Part shown: positions 37,026 to 46,001 of the stretch, piece by piece | Numbering within the stretch: the first letter of the stretch is position 1 | Layout of the letters: every line of letters begins with the position of its first letter | Assembly (NCBI GenBank): GCA_013360295.1 | Contig: JABWCL010000037.1 | Span: forward strand, 1 to 61,342 | DNA from: Ignavibacteriaceae bacterium | Lineage (GTDB): Bacteria; Bacteroidota; Ignavibacteria; Ignavibacteriales; Ignavibacteriaceae | Reading direction: 5' to 3' | Length of the DNA: 61,342 nt | Notes under the pieces: model-generated | Seen by the model: the letters and a program-made list of their open reading frames with translations, nothing else | Told to the model about the DNA's origin: nothing | The model's database searches: none | Program-made: the position numbers and the translations under genes

Positions 37026-37055
37026 TTGAATTCTTGCCATATTTATGTACTTTTG
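37026..37055 (+). promoter_or_regulatory. Bacteroidota-type promoter of the AAA_14 ATPase
   Basis: TTG at 37026-37028, a spacer of 19 bases, and TACTTTTG at 37048-37055 form an exact match to TTG-N19-TAnnTTTG. The start codon follows at 37097. Confidence 0.65.
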
Positions 37056-37096
37056 TCGCTGTAATACAGCACTTTTGCCAAGTTTTGATGTAGTAT

Positions 37097-38326
37097 ATGA
37101 TACAAGACGTAATAAATCAGCAAAAATCCGAACGGGATCGGTTGATCTCTGCGGATTATATCCCAAGGGATTCACGGTTGAATCTGCGATCCGGATTGAT
37201 CAACGTGATAATCGGCCCCAGGCGTGCAGGGAAATCTTTCTTTGCCCTCCACTCACTGGCAGATGAAAAATTCGGGTATGCCAACTTCGACGATGAAAAA
37301 CTCGTCGGAATAGAAAATTACGATGAGATAACCGAAGCAATAGACAGAATTTATGCATCGCCTGAAATAATACTGTTTGATGAAATACAGAACCTGCCAA
37401 AGTGGGAATTATTTGTTAACCGGCTTCAGCGGCAGGGGAGAAAAATTGTAATAACCGGAAGCAACTCTAATCTTCTGTCTGGTGAACTGGCTACACACCT
37501 TACCGGAAGGAACTACCCAGTATACATATTTCCATTCTCATACAATGAATTATTCAGTGCATCAGGGCAGGATACAGAAATGAAACGCAGGGAGATATAT
37601 CACAACCTGCTTGAAAACGGCGGTTATCCGGAAGTCGCGGTAAGAAGATCAGATTCAAAAGAATATCTGCGGATGATATTTCGTGATACTATATACAAGG
37701 AGATTGTTGCACGCTACAAACCCCGGGATCCGGTAATGGTCAGCAAAATCGCGGAGATGCTGATAACGGGAATAGGTTCAGCCGCATCTTTAAGGACAGT
37801 ATCGGATACTACAGGCTACAATGAGAGGACTGCTTCAAAATATATTTCATATATAATAAACACCATAATCTTCTTTCAGTTGCCGCGGTTTTCGTATAAA
37901 GTTAAGGAACAGCATAAATCAGTAAAGAAGATATATGCCATTGATAACGGATTTATAAACAGCATAGGTTTCAATTCCACGGCGAACCGCGGCAGAAAAC
38001 TTGAAAACCTTGTGGCGTCAGAACTTTACAAACGCTCCTTGAAGAAGGGTGAAATGCTTCATTACTGGAAGAAAGAATATGAGTGCGACTTTGTTGTTCA
38101 GTCAGGCGGGAAAGTTACTGAGATAATTCAGGTATCAGCGGATGTAAGTAATCCTAAAACTTTAAATAGAGAAATGCGCGCGCTCACTGTGGCTTCCTCA
38201 GAATTAAACTGCGATAACCTTACCATCGTGACCGAAGGTGAAAAATCAGTAAGACAGTTTGAGTGGTACGGAAAGAAAAAAGAAATATATCTGGTTCCGT
38301 TTGTTGAGTGGGTGGAATCCTGCTAA
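37097..38326 (+). CDS. AAA_14/DUF4143 ATPase
   Basis: The 409-residue protein has a P-loop GPRRAGKS (residues 40-47), Walker B IILFDEIQN (about 92-100), and sensor-1-like VITGSNSNLLSGEL. The C-terminal DUF4143 part carries a nuclease-like end, with YWKKEYECDFVV and the ending ERxVRQFEW-like region. This family is common next to mobile DNA and toxin-antitoxin genes, often in many copies per genome. No cellular role is proven. Its position beside the repeat cluster and the broken DUF1016 gene fits an accessory gene. Confidence 0.9.
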   Translation: MIQDVINQQKSERDRLISADYIPRDSRLNLRSGLINVIIGPRRAGKSFFALHSLADEKFGYANFDDEKLVGIENYDEITEAIDRIYASPEIILFDEIQNLPKWELFVNRLQRQGRKIVITGSNSNLLSGELATHLTGRNYPVYIFPFSYNELFSASGQDTEMKRREIYHNLLENGGYPEVAVRRSDSKEYLRMIFRDTIYKEIVARYKPRDPVMVSKIAEMLITGIGSAASLRTVSDTTGYNERTASKYISYIINTIIFFQLPRFSYKVKEQHKSVKKIYAIDNGFINSIGFNSTANRGRKLENLVASELYKRSLKKGEMLHYWKKEYECDFVVQSGGKVTEIIQVSADVSNPKTLNREMRALTVASSELNCDNLTIVTEGEKSVRQFEWYGKKKEIYLVPFVEWVESC

Positions 38327-38375
38327 GCTGCGATTAACACCCACTATGTCCACAACTTTTAACTTATAATTATTT

Positions 38376-39404
38376 TCAGTAACTCATATTATTCAGTTTA
38401 ACCTTCCCCCTGAACACCCAGTATATACTTATAGTATATGATAACACAAATGGCATACCGAGTATTGCGACCCAGAGCATTATTTGCAAAGTCTTTTGTG
38501 AGGATGCCGCATTGTAGATATTCAGGCTGTAGTTTGGGTCAGTGCTGGAGATGACAAAATTCGGGAATAGCCCTACCGCGAAAAGCCCCATCAGCGCTGC
38601 AATGCTCGCCGCTGAAGAGAGGAATGCCCTGAGCTCCCTGCCGTGATGAATCTCCCTTGGTATATTTGCAACTGCAAGCATATTGAGCAGGCCGAGTAAA
38701 AACAAAGAAGGATGATCCTTGAAAGGCTGAGCCATATGGGGGAAGTATATCAGCGTTGCCATTGTTGTGGCGGCATAACAGATCACGAAGAATATAACCG
38801 CATTGTTAACCCGTCCGCGCAGATTTTGCTGAAGTTCGCCTTCTGTTTTCAGTACAAGGTAGATTGAACCGTGCATCATAAAAAGGGCAACAGTTGTTAT
38901 TCCGACAAGAAGCGCGTATGGATTAAACAGGCTTAGTGTACTTATCCGTATTTCGTGGTTTGCGTCAACCGGCAGGCCTTGGATAATGTTCCCGATCGCT
39001 ATTCCCATTATCAGTGCGATTAATATGCTTGAGAAAGAGAAGAGGACATCCCACGTCTTTCTCCACAGCCGCGACTCGCGTTTGGAACGGAACTCTATTG
39101 CGACTGCACGAAAGATCAGAACAAACAGCAATAGCATAAACGCGGTATAGAATCCGGAGAATACTGAGGCGTAAACTATCGGGAAAGCCGCAAAGAGAGC
39201 GCCTCCGCCGGTAACAAGCCACACTTCATTACCGTCCCACACGGGACCAATTGCGTTCAGTGTTATCCGCCGGTGTTCATCGGATTTATTGAAGAGGTGC
39301 ACCGCTCCGACTCCCAGATCAAAACCATCAAGTATCGCGTAACCGGTGAGAAGCACACCGATCAGAACGAACCAGACAACATTCAGATTTAATAAGTTTT
39401 CCAT
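38376..39404 (-). CDS. cydB: Cytochrome bd ubiquinol oxidase subunit II
   Basis: The 342-residue protein has about eight to nine membrane helices. Family motifs are YAILDGFDLGVGAVHLF near residue 22-38 and GPVWDGNEVWLVTGGGALFAAFP at about 52-74 (the latter in two adjacent parts). It is the partner of CydA, ten bases downstream of it. No CydX-like small gene is visible in the 49 bases after the stop. Confidence 0.96.
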   Translation of the reverse strand: MENLLNLNVVWFVLIGVLLTGYAILDGFDLGVGAVHLFNKSDEHRRITLNAIGPVWDGNEVWLVTGGGALFAAFPIVYASVFSGFYTAFMLLLFVLIFRAVAIEFRSKRESRLWRKTWDVLFSFSSILIALIMGIAIGNIIQGLPVDANHEIRISTLSLFNPYALLVGITTVALFMMHGSIYLVLKTEGELQQNLRGRVNNAVIFFVICYAATTMATLIYFPHMAQPFKDHPSLFLLGLLNMLAVANIPREIHHGRELRAFLSSAASIAALMGLFAVGLFPNFVISSTDPNYSLNIYNAASSQKTLQIMLWVAILGMPFVLSYTISIYWVFRGKVKLNNMSY

Positions 39405-39414
39405 TGTATCCTCC

Positions 39415-40770
39415 TTATGCCCTTGCAGTTGATTCGTTTACCACGTGCTCTTCTTCATCCGGGCCATGTTTTATCTTCTGGTCAAGGAGGAAAATGAATA
39501 AAATGAACAGCAGCAGGTAAATAATTCCGAAAAGTATAAGCGAAAATAATATCTGGTTGGCTTCAACATTTTTTGATACTGCATCAGATGTGCGGAGTAA
39601 ACCGTAGACTATCCACGGCTGCCTCCCGACTTCAGCACTGAACCAGCCGATCTGATTTGCTATCTGCGGAAGCAATACCGCAAATATCATTAGTTTAAGA
39701 TACCAATTCGCTGTGAATAGTTTTTTCCTCCAAAGAAGAAATAATCCAAGCAGGCTGAGTCCGATTAACGCGAAGCCAATCGCAACCATAAGATGGTATG
39801 TCTGGAACGCAAAGTTTACCGGAGGCAAATCTGCCGGATCAAACGAATTCAGTCCGCGCAGAGGGGTTTTTGTATCGCAGTATACAAGAAGGCTCAGCAT
39901 CCCGGGTATCTTTACTCCGTAGTTAACTACCTTATTATTCTCATCCACCCACCCAAAGAGATAGAGGTCACCCGCGGCAAGTGAATCATAATGCGCTTCG
40001 AACGCTGCAAGTTTTGCGGGCTGGTTGCGCGCGACACCCGATGCGCTGCTGTGTCCCGTCATCAACTGGAAGATGGAAGCGAATACTGCGAGCCCAAGCC
40101 CGATTTTGAATGATGATTTCGCGATATCCGTATGACGGTTTTTAATAAGATAGTAAGCCGACACGCTCATAACCATAAAAGCGCCGGCAAGCCAGCCTCC
40201 TGAGATAGTGTGCGTAAGCCTGTCAATTGAAGAAGGATTAAACACCATTGCCCAGAAATCCGTTATCTCCGCGCGCGCGGAAAGCCCTTCTCCAACGATG
40301 TGATACCCAGCCGGAGTCTGCTGCCAAGAATTCGCAACTACAATCCATACCGCGCTCATCATTGAGCCGAGCGAAACCATTATAGTCGCGAAGAAATGCA
40401 TACCGGGTTTAACCTTGTCCCACCCGAAAAGAAGGATTGCAAGAAATCCCGATTCAAGGAAGAACGCGAATATCCCTTCCGCCGCCAGCGCGCTGCCGAA
40501 AACATCGCCGACATAACGCGAGTAGGTTGCCCAGTTGGTTCCGAACTCGAATTCCATCACGATACCGCTCGCGACCCCAATGGCAAACGTCAGCGCGAAT
40601 ATCCGGACCCAGAATTTTGTCATCCGTTCATACATTTTGTTTTTGGTTTTTATATACAAAAACTCCATCATAACGAGAATAACACCGAGGCCGATGCTTA
40701 AAGGAGGAAAGATATAATGAAATGCGATGGTGAAAGCGAACTGAAGACGGGCGAGAAAAACAGTATCCAT
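39415..40770 (-). CDS. cydA: Cytochrome bd ubiquinol oxidase subunit I
   Basis: The 451-residue protein has nine membrane helices. Haem ligands are seen in FAFTIAFHYIFPPLS (His18), a later His in SGGWLAGAFMVMS context, and the GRQPWIVYGLLRTSDAVS quinol-site motif. Its length, shorter than the 522 residues of E. coli CydA, indicates the short Q-loop form. It reduces oxygen to water with quinol and high oxygen affinity. It is the first gene of cydAB. Confidence 0.95.
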   Translation of the reverse strand: MDTVFLARLQFAFTIAFHYIFPPLSIGLGVILVMMEFLYIKTKNKMYERMTKFWVRIFALTFAIGVASGIVMEFEFGTNWATYSRYVGDVFGSALAAEGIFAFFLESGFLAILLFGWDKVKPGMHFFATIMVSLGSMMSAVWIVVANSWQQTPAGYHIVGEGLSARAEITDFWAMVFNPSSIDRLTHTISGGWLAGAFMVMSVSAYYLIKNRHTDIAKSSFKIGLGLAVFASIFQLMTGHSSASGVARNQPAKLAAFEAHYDSLAAGDLYLFGWVDENNKVVNYGVKIPGMLSLLVYCDTKTPLRGLNSFDPADLPPVNFAFQTYHLMVAIGFALIGLSLLGLFLLWRKKLFTANWYLKLMIFAVLLPQIANQIGWFSAEVGRQPWIVYGLLRTSDAVSKNVEANQILFSLILFGIIYLLLFILFIFLLDQKIKHGPDEEEHVVNESTARA

Positions 40771-40803
40771 AAATAACCAATAATTTTATGTCCGGTAAAT
40801 TTA

Positions 40804-40819
40804 TATAAAATATTTTATA
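40804..40819. promoter_or_regulatory. AT-only 16-bp palindrome upstream of cydA
   Basis: TATAAAATATTTTATA is a perfect palindrome 34 bases upstream of the cydA start, in the divergent region shared with the CPXCG gene. It could be an operator or simply AT-rich promoter DNA. Confidence 0.3.
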
Positions 40820-41012
40820 CAAACACAATATAAATTCGGGACGAAGAAATTTTTATTTTCTCTAATCTTAGGATATTAATTAAGTTTCATTTATGGAATA
40901 AACTTTTCAGGCTGTAATAAAGACAATTATTTGCTTATTTAATTTTTTTAACGTTAAACAGTCTTAAAGTTTTTATAATTCAAGTTCGAATCAGTTAAAA
41001 CGGTAAATTGCG

Positions 41013-41219
41013 ATGATACGAAAAAAAGTTCTGCCGGATGATGATGTCGTGTGGATCTGCCAGTATTGCGGCAGGTATAACACCGTTTGGGTTGACCTGA
41101 CAGTAGGTAAACAGGATTTTATTGAGGAATGCAGGATCTGCTGCAGGCCAAACAGGATTATCGTCAGGCTCGACGAAGACGATAACGTCTCCGTCGAGTC
41201 GCGATATACTGATGAATAG
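41013..41219 (+). CDS. CPXCG-motif cysteine-rich small protein
   Basis: The 68-residue protein has the paired cysteine motifs CQYCG (residues 16-20) and ECRICCRPNRI (about 35-45), which fit the CPXCG zinc-ribbon-like family. Function is unknown. Its stop codon (41217-41219) directly touches the stop codon of ftsZ on the other strand, with no base between. Confidence 0.85.
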   Translation: MIRKKVLPDDDVVWICQYCGRYNTVWVDLTVGKQDFIEECRICCRPNRIIVRLDEDDNVSVESRYTDE

Positions 41220-42521
41220 TTAGTCGAGCATTATTCTCAGCAGGGATGAAGCTTCATCATCTTCATCATCCTCAATGGAATTCTTCGGAGGATTCTGACG
41301 GCTCTTCCTGTAGGTGTCTTCCATCGGAGAATTGATAAAACCCTCAAAGTTAAGTGTCGGCTGATTTTCTTCCGCTGCCCTTATCGGCTTTACCTTACGT
41401 GTCGCGGATTTACGCAGAATTGCAGGGAATTCAATGTCTGTGTTTTCCGTCTCAGGTTCTGATTCCTCAATCAGATTTTTCGAAAACCCTGAGTGAGCGT
41501 TCCCGAATCCATTATTACCTATCTCCTGTTCAACCGGCTTAGGGGCAAAAGCAGCCTCACGGTCAAATCCGGTGGCAATTACCGTATAGGATACAAAGTC
41601 ATTCATCTCATCCTTTCTTACACAGCCGAAGATAACGTGAGCCTCATCGCCCGCGGCTTCAAAGATAACATTGTTCCCTTCATATACTTCGTGCATCGTG
41701 AGATTGCTCGAACCGGTGATATTAACCAGGATGCTCCTCGCGCCTTTTATGCTGACGCCTTCGAGCAGCGGATTTGATATCGCCTTCTGTGCCGCTTCGA
41801 TTGACCTGTTCTCGCCGCTTGCCGTGCCTGTACCCATAAGCGCAACACCGCTCTTATCCATAACTGACTTGACATCAGCGAAATCAACATTTATCATACC
41901 CTTAATGAGGATAATCTCAGCGATGCCCCTCGTGGCTTCATAAAGGATTTCGTTTGGTTTATCAAACGCCTGGAACGCACTCGTGTTTTTGTCAAGTATT
42001 CCGAGCAGTCTTTCATTTGGTATTACAATTAAACTGTCAACCGAATGCCTGAGTTCCTGGAGTCCGCGTTCGGCGTATTTCATCTTCTGATGCCCTTCCC
42101 ATTTGAAAGGCTTTGTAACTATCGCTACGGTAAGGATTCCCATTTCCCTTGCAAGGCTTGCAACTACGGGAGCTCCGCCTGTACCGGTACCGCCGCCCAT
42201 ACCCGCGGTGATAAACACCATATCGCAGCCGCGAAGGACGTCAACGATCTTATCCTTGTCGTCTTCAACTGCTTTTTTACCAATTGTGGGATTCGCGCCT
42301 GCTCCAAGTCCGCGGGTTGTTTTTACTCCGACCGCGATCTTGTGTGATGCCAGGCAGGCTTCGAGAGCCTGGGCATCTGTGTTTACTCCGACGTAATCAA
42401 CATTTGAAAGGCCTCTCTGGATCATATAGTCGATCGCGTTACAGCCGCCTCCGCCTACTCCGATAACTTTCAATGTTGCACTCATCTTCAATTCAGGATC
42501 AACCTGTATGAACTTTGCCAT
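41220..42521 (-). CDS. ftsZ: Cell division protein FtsZ
   Basis: The 433-residue tubulin homologue has the GTP-binding signature GGGTGTG (residues 109-115), GVGGGGCNA near the start, and the NVDFADVKSVM synergy loop. After the globular part (about 330) comes an acidic, variable linker. The tail ends ASSLLRIMLD rather than the common DIPxFLR-type peptide. It is the last gene of the dcw cluster, 15 bases after ftsA. It forms the division ring. Confidence 0.98.
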   Translation of the reverse strand: MAKFIQVDPELKMSATLKVIGVGGGGCNAIDYMIQRGLSNVDYVGVNTDAQALEACLASHKIAVGVKTTRGLGAGANPTIGKKAVEDDKDKIVDVLRGCDMVFITAGMGGGTGTGGAPVVASLAREMGILTVAIVTKPFKWEGHQKMKYAERGLQELRHSVDSLIVIPNERLLGILDKNTSAFQAFDKPNEILYEATRGIAEIILIKGMINVDFADVKSVMDKSGVALMGTGTASGENRSIEAAQKAISNPLLEGVSIKGARSILVNITGSSNLTMHEVYEGNNVIFEAAGDEAHVIFGCVRKDEMNDFVSYTVIATGFDREAAFAPKPVEQEIGNNGFGNAHSGFSKNLIEESEPETENTDIEFPAILRKSATRKVKPIRAAEENQPTLNFEGFINSPMEDTYRKSRQNPPKNSIEDDEDDEASSLLRIMLD

Positions 42522-42536
42522 GGATACCTCCGGGGA

Positions 42537-43871
42537 TTATTTTAGATTGTTAATAAATTCTTTAAGATCGTTCCAGCGTCCTTTGAACCAGTTACCGGCT
42601 AATTCTTTATTCCCGGAACGTTCTTTTATTTTTTTCTCTTTTTTAGGTTTAGCTTCCGCGTGCTCAGCTTTTTTAACTTCAGGCTCCTCAATTATCAGTG
42701 TTCCTGAAAGCGTACTTCCTGAGGACGGATCGCCTTTCAGCAGTCCAAGTACTGTGGAGAACTCCGGTTTCTGAAGTTCATCTTTTCCTACCGTCAGTTT
42801 ATCAGAAGGGAGCCCGAGCTGCGCCGACATACCGAATACTTCTTCCGCAAGGTCGGCTACTCCTCTGAGCATTGCTCCGCCTCCCGTGATTATGATACCA
42901 GCCTTAATTTTCTTTTTCATCTTTGTGGCTTTCAGATCATTATCAATCATTGTGAAAAGCTCGCGCATTCTGGCTCCGATTATTTGCGTCAGCAAACTTA
43001 TCGGGATCTGCGAATTACCGTAAGCTCCAATACCTTCAATCATAATCATTTCATCCTGTTTTATGATCGCTTTTTCGTGAGCGCAGCCGTATTCCATCTT
43101 AAGTTTTTCGGCATTCTCGGTAACCACCCCAAGCGTTTCGCGGATATCGTTTGTCACCATATTGCCCGCGATCCCGAAGACCCGTGAATACCTGATTGAT
43201 TTTCTGTGAAAGAGGGCTACGTCTGTAGTTCCGCCGCCGATATCAAGCAAAAGCACTCCGATGTCCCGTTCATCGTCATCAAGAACAGCCTGCGCGGAGG
43301 CCAGTGGCTGAAGGATAAGAGATTTAACTTTATATCCGGCACGTTCAACCGCTTTCCTGATATTATTGACCGGATTGATTGAGGCCAGCACCACGTGATT
43401 CACGGCTCCAAGTTTATACGCGGAGACTCCTATCGGGTCTTCAACAGTGATCTCATCGTCAATTATGAATTCTTCCTGGATGACGTGCAGTATCTCCTGG
43501 TCAGCAGCTATTTTTATGGCCCTCACTTCCGCCTCAAGGCGCGCCACATCGCCGGGTTCAACTTCTTTATTCAGGTTCTGAATGAAAACGTGGTTACGGT
43601 GAATGATACTTTTTATATGTTCGCCGGCTATACCTACGTAAAAACTTTTCAGTTCAACGGGAATGCTCGCGTTCTCAGACGCGATCTGCACTGCCTGACG
43701 AATCGACTCCGAAGTCTTTGTAATATTTGTAACCATCCCCTTATGCATACCCTGCGACTTCACTATTCCGTATCCAAGGATATTCTGTTCGCCGTTATCG
43801 TATATTTCAGCTATCACTGCTCTGACTTTGGTCGTGCCAAGGTCTATGGCTCCGATTATCTTTCTGCTCAT
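42537..43871 (-). CDS. ftsA: Cell division protein FtsA
   Basis: The 444-residue actin-like protein starts with phosphate-1 loop GAIDLGTTKV (residues 7-16). It has the 1C subdomain (about 85-165) and LLLDIGGGTTDVALF as phosphate-2. It ends with an amphipathic helix (NWFKGRWNDLKEFINNL) that anchors FtsZ to the membrane. Its start overlaps the ftsQ stop by four bases. Confidence 0.97.
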   Translation of the reverse strand: MSRKIIGAIDLGTTKVRAVIAEIYDNGEQNILGYGIVKSQGMHKGMVTNITKTSESIRQAVQIASENASIPVELKSFYVGIAGEHIKSIIHRNHVFIQNLNKEVEPGDVARLEAEVRAIKIAADQEILHVIQEEFIIDDEITVEDPIGVSAYKLGAVNHVVLASINPVNNIRKAVERAGYKVKSLILQPLASAQAVLDDDERDIGVLLLDIGGGTTDVALFHRKSIRYSRVFGIAGNMVTNDIRETLGVVTENAEKLKMEYGCAHEKAIIKQDEMIMIEGIGAYGNSQIPISLLTQIIGARMRELFTMIDNDLKATKMKKKIKAGIIITGGGAMLRGVADLAEEVFGMSAQLGLPSDKLTVGKDELQKPEFSTVLGLLKGDPSSGSTLSGTLIIEEPEVKKAEHAEAKPKKEKKIKERSGNKELAGNWFKGRWNDLKEFINNLK

Positions 43872-44629
43872 ATAGCTAACCTGCTCTCCTCATAATTTCC
43901 TATATAAATTCTTTTCGCGTATCTGACATCAACATAAAGCGCGTTATCCAGTTTCATTTTCAATTTCACATTTTTCAGCAACTGACTGAGCGCTGCTATT
44001 TTAAGCGGGAAGTTTCCCCTGCCAAGTTTGATGAATGCAGGAACGTTTTCCATATGCATAATAATTTCATTTCCGCGCCTCATATCAACTTCCGCCAGTC
44101 TGACTGCATCCGGGGCCGCGTATAACATTCCCTGAATTATTCTCACGCCGAGTTTAAGTTCACTATTGTATTTCAGTGAGTCGGCGCCGGTGTAAAGTGT
44201 ATCCGGAAGATTTGAGATCACCGGGTAATCAGCTTTCAAAGTTCCCTGGATAAGCTTTAATAATTCCAGATTTTCAGTAATAAGGTGCAGGGCACGGTCA
44301 CGGATAGTCTGCGCGACGATCATCTTTTCCGTGATTTCAACTGAGACACTGTTGTCCGCGTTTCTTTTAACCGCCGTGTTCATTATATAACTGTGCTCGT
44401 CAAAGCGTTTCTTAATATCTGCAAGCTTTAACCTGTTAAATGATTCAGGCGTAGTGAAACCGGTGAATTCTATGTAATCAGTTTTGTCAAGGAGCTGATT
44501 TCCGCTTATCCTTAATCCGGTTATTAGCTTTTCCTGCTCCCGCATACCAGCAATGACACCAAGGGTTATTAACACACCAGATATCAGTGTAATAACGGTT
44601 CCGGTAATAACTTTTTCCTTAGTGTTCAT
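43868..44629 (-). CDS. ftsQ: Cell division protein FtsQ/DivIB-like
   Basis: The 253-residue protein has one N-terminal membrane helix (about 8-27) and a POTRA-like segment (ITGLRISGNQLLDKTDYIEF). The FtsQ beta domain follows, with VSVEITEKMIVAQTIRD and the conserved YPVISNLPDTL. Sequence conservation is low, as usual for FtsQ, and the position between murC and ftsA settles the call. Confidence 0.88.
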   Translation of the reverse strand: MNTKEKVITGTVITLISGVLITLGVIAGMREQEKLITGLRISGNQLLDKTDYIEFTGFTTPESFNRLKLADIKKRFDEHSYIMNTAVKRNADNSVSVEITEKMIVAQTIRDRALHLITENLELLKLIQGTLKADYPVISNLPDTLYTGADSLKYNSELKLGVRIIQGMLYAAPDAVRLAEVDMRRGNEIIMHMENVPAFIKLGRGNFPLKIAALSQLLKNVKLKMKLDNALYVDVRYAKRIYIGNYEESRLAI

Positions 44630-45998
44630 TTTCCCTCAGCATCTTTACCAACTCATCGCCTATGCTTGTGATATCTCCCGCGCCTATGGTAAGTATAATA
44701 TCTTCATTCTTTTTAAGTTTCATCAGGAATTGCGGTAACTCGTGCTTATCCCGCACATAGAACGCGTTTTTATGCCCAAGCTCCTTTACTGTATTAACAA
44801 TCAGCTCGCCTGAAATTCCTTCAATAGGGGTCTCGCGCGAAGTATAGATATCCGTGCACACAAAGACGTCGCTATTCATAAATGATTCGGCGAATTCCCT
44901 GTAAAAATCCTTTGTCCGGGAATAATTATGCGGCTGAAAAACCGAGATGAGCCTTCTGTTATAGCCTGCTTTGATTCCATTTACTGTTGCGGCAGTCTCG
45001 GTAGGATGATGACCGTAATCGTCAATCATCATAACTTCACCGTCATATTTAATCTCAAACCTGCGACGCGCTCCCGTGAATTTCCTGAATGCGTTTTGAA
45101 TGGAATCGAACGGACAACCTAACCGGTGCGCTACCGTAATTGCCCCAAGAGCATTCTTTACGTTGTGAAGGCCGGGAAGGTTAATTGTCACTGACCCAAG
45201 AGGTTTATTCTTATACAGTACGTCAAATGAAGTGGAACCGCCCGAAGCTTTTATATTTACTCCTCTCATCTCCGCGGTATCATTTAAGCCATATGTAACG
45301 ATATTGCGTTTAATTGCGGGGATGATACCAGCTAATACAGGTTCATCGCTGCAGGCGGCTACAAAGCCGTAGAACGGAACCTTATTAGCGAACTCCGTGA
45401 AACAATTCTTTATATCATCCAGATCCCTGTAAGTATCGAGATGTTCCGCTTCAACGTTTGTAATTACAGCAATAGCCGGAGTAAGCGAGAGGAATGTTCT
45501 GTCATACTCATCAGATTCAATCACCAGCAGATCGCTTTTTCCGAGCCTGGCGTTTCCGCCCCCCAGAATGTCAAGCTGCCCACCGACAATTACAGAAGGA
45601 TCAAGCCCTGCTTCGATCAGCAGAGCCGCGGTCATACTCGTCGTGGTGGTTTTACCGTGCGTGCCTGCTACGCCTATTCCGTAATACGGACGCATAGTCT
45701 CTTTAAGCATTTCGGGACGTTTAATAAATGGTATACCACGCTTCGCAGCTTCTTTAAGCTCAGGATTATCTTCGCGGATAGCGGAAGAGTAGACAACAAG
45801 ATCAACGCTATCACTCAGGTTCGCGGCGGAATGCCCCTCATATATCGTGGCGCCAAGCGATTGCAGCCTCTTCGCCGAGTCATTAATTTTCTGGTCAGAG
45901 CCGCTGACTTTGTAACCTCTTCTCAGCCATAATTCTGCGATCGGTGATATGCCGCTTCCGGAGATTGCCACAAAATGGATATGATTAAAGAATCTCAT
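44619..45998 (-). CDS. murC: UDP-N-acetylmuramate--L-alanine ligase
   Basis: The 459-residue Mur ligase has the N-terminal ISGSGISPIAEL fold (HFVAISGSGIS; most MurC have GIGGxGM here), the ATP loop GTHGKTTTT (112-120), LVIESDEYDRTFL and DDYGHHPTE. It adds L-Ala to UDP-MurNAc. The end overlaps the ftsQ start by 11 bases. Confidence 0.96.
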   Translation of the reverse strand: MRFFNHIHFVAISGSGISPIAELWLRRGYKVSGSDQKINDSAKRLQSLGATIYEGHSAANLSDSVDLVVYSSAIREDNPELKEAAKRGIPFIKRPEMLKETMRPYYGIGVAGTHGKTTTTSMTAALLIEAGLDPSVIVGGQLDILGGGNARLGKSDLLVIESDEYDRTFLSLTPAIAVITNVEAEHLDTYRDLDDIKNCFTEFANKVPFYGFVAACSDEPVLAGIIPAIKRNIVTYGLNDTAEMRGVNIKASGGSTSFDVLYKNKPLGSVTINLPGLHNVKNALGAITVAHRLGCPFDSIQNAFRKFTGARRRFEIKYDGEVMMIDDYGHHPTETAATVNGIKAGYNRRLISVFQPHNYSRTKDFYREFAESFMNSDVFVCTDIYTSRETPIEGISGELIVNTVKELGHKNAFYVRDKHELPQFLMKLKKNEDIILTIGAGDITSIGDELVKMLRENEH

Positions 45999-46001
45999 CT
46001 C

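Noticed and set aside
36111-37096. Insertion sequence explaining the repeats
   Set aside because: No transposase frame, terminal inverted repeats or target-site duplication could be found; the pattern fits interspersed palindromic repeats better.
36661-37175. Two minus-strand frames of 104 and 93 codons sharing LVTKMPLLRS and VPTELFIWS-like text
   Set aside because: Both lie on the REP-like units A and B; the shared peptide is the translation of the repeat, and the frames end at repeat borders.
40804-40819. FNR/ArcA-type operator for cydAB
   Set aside because: The palindrome contains only A and T and lacks the TTGAT-N4-ATCAA core of FNR; it is kept only as a low-confidence palindrome.
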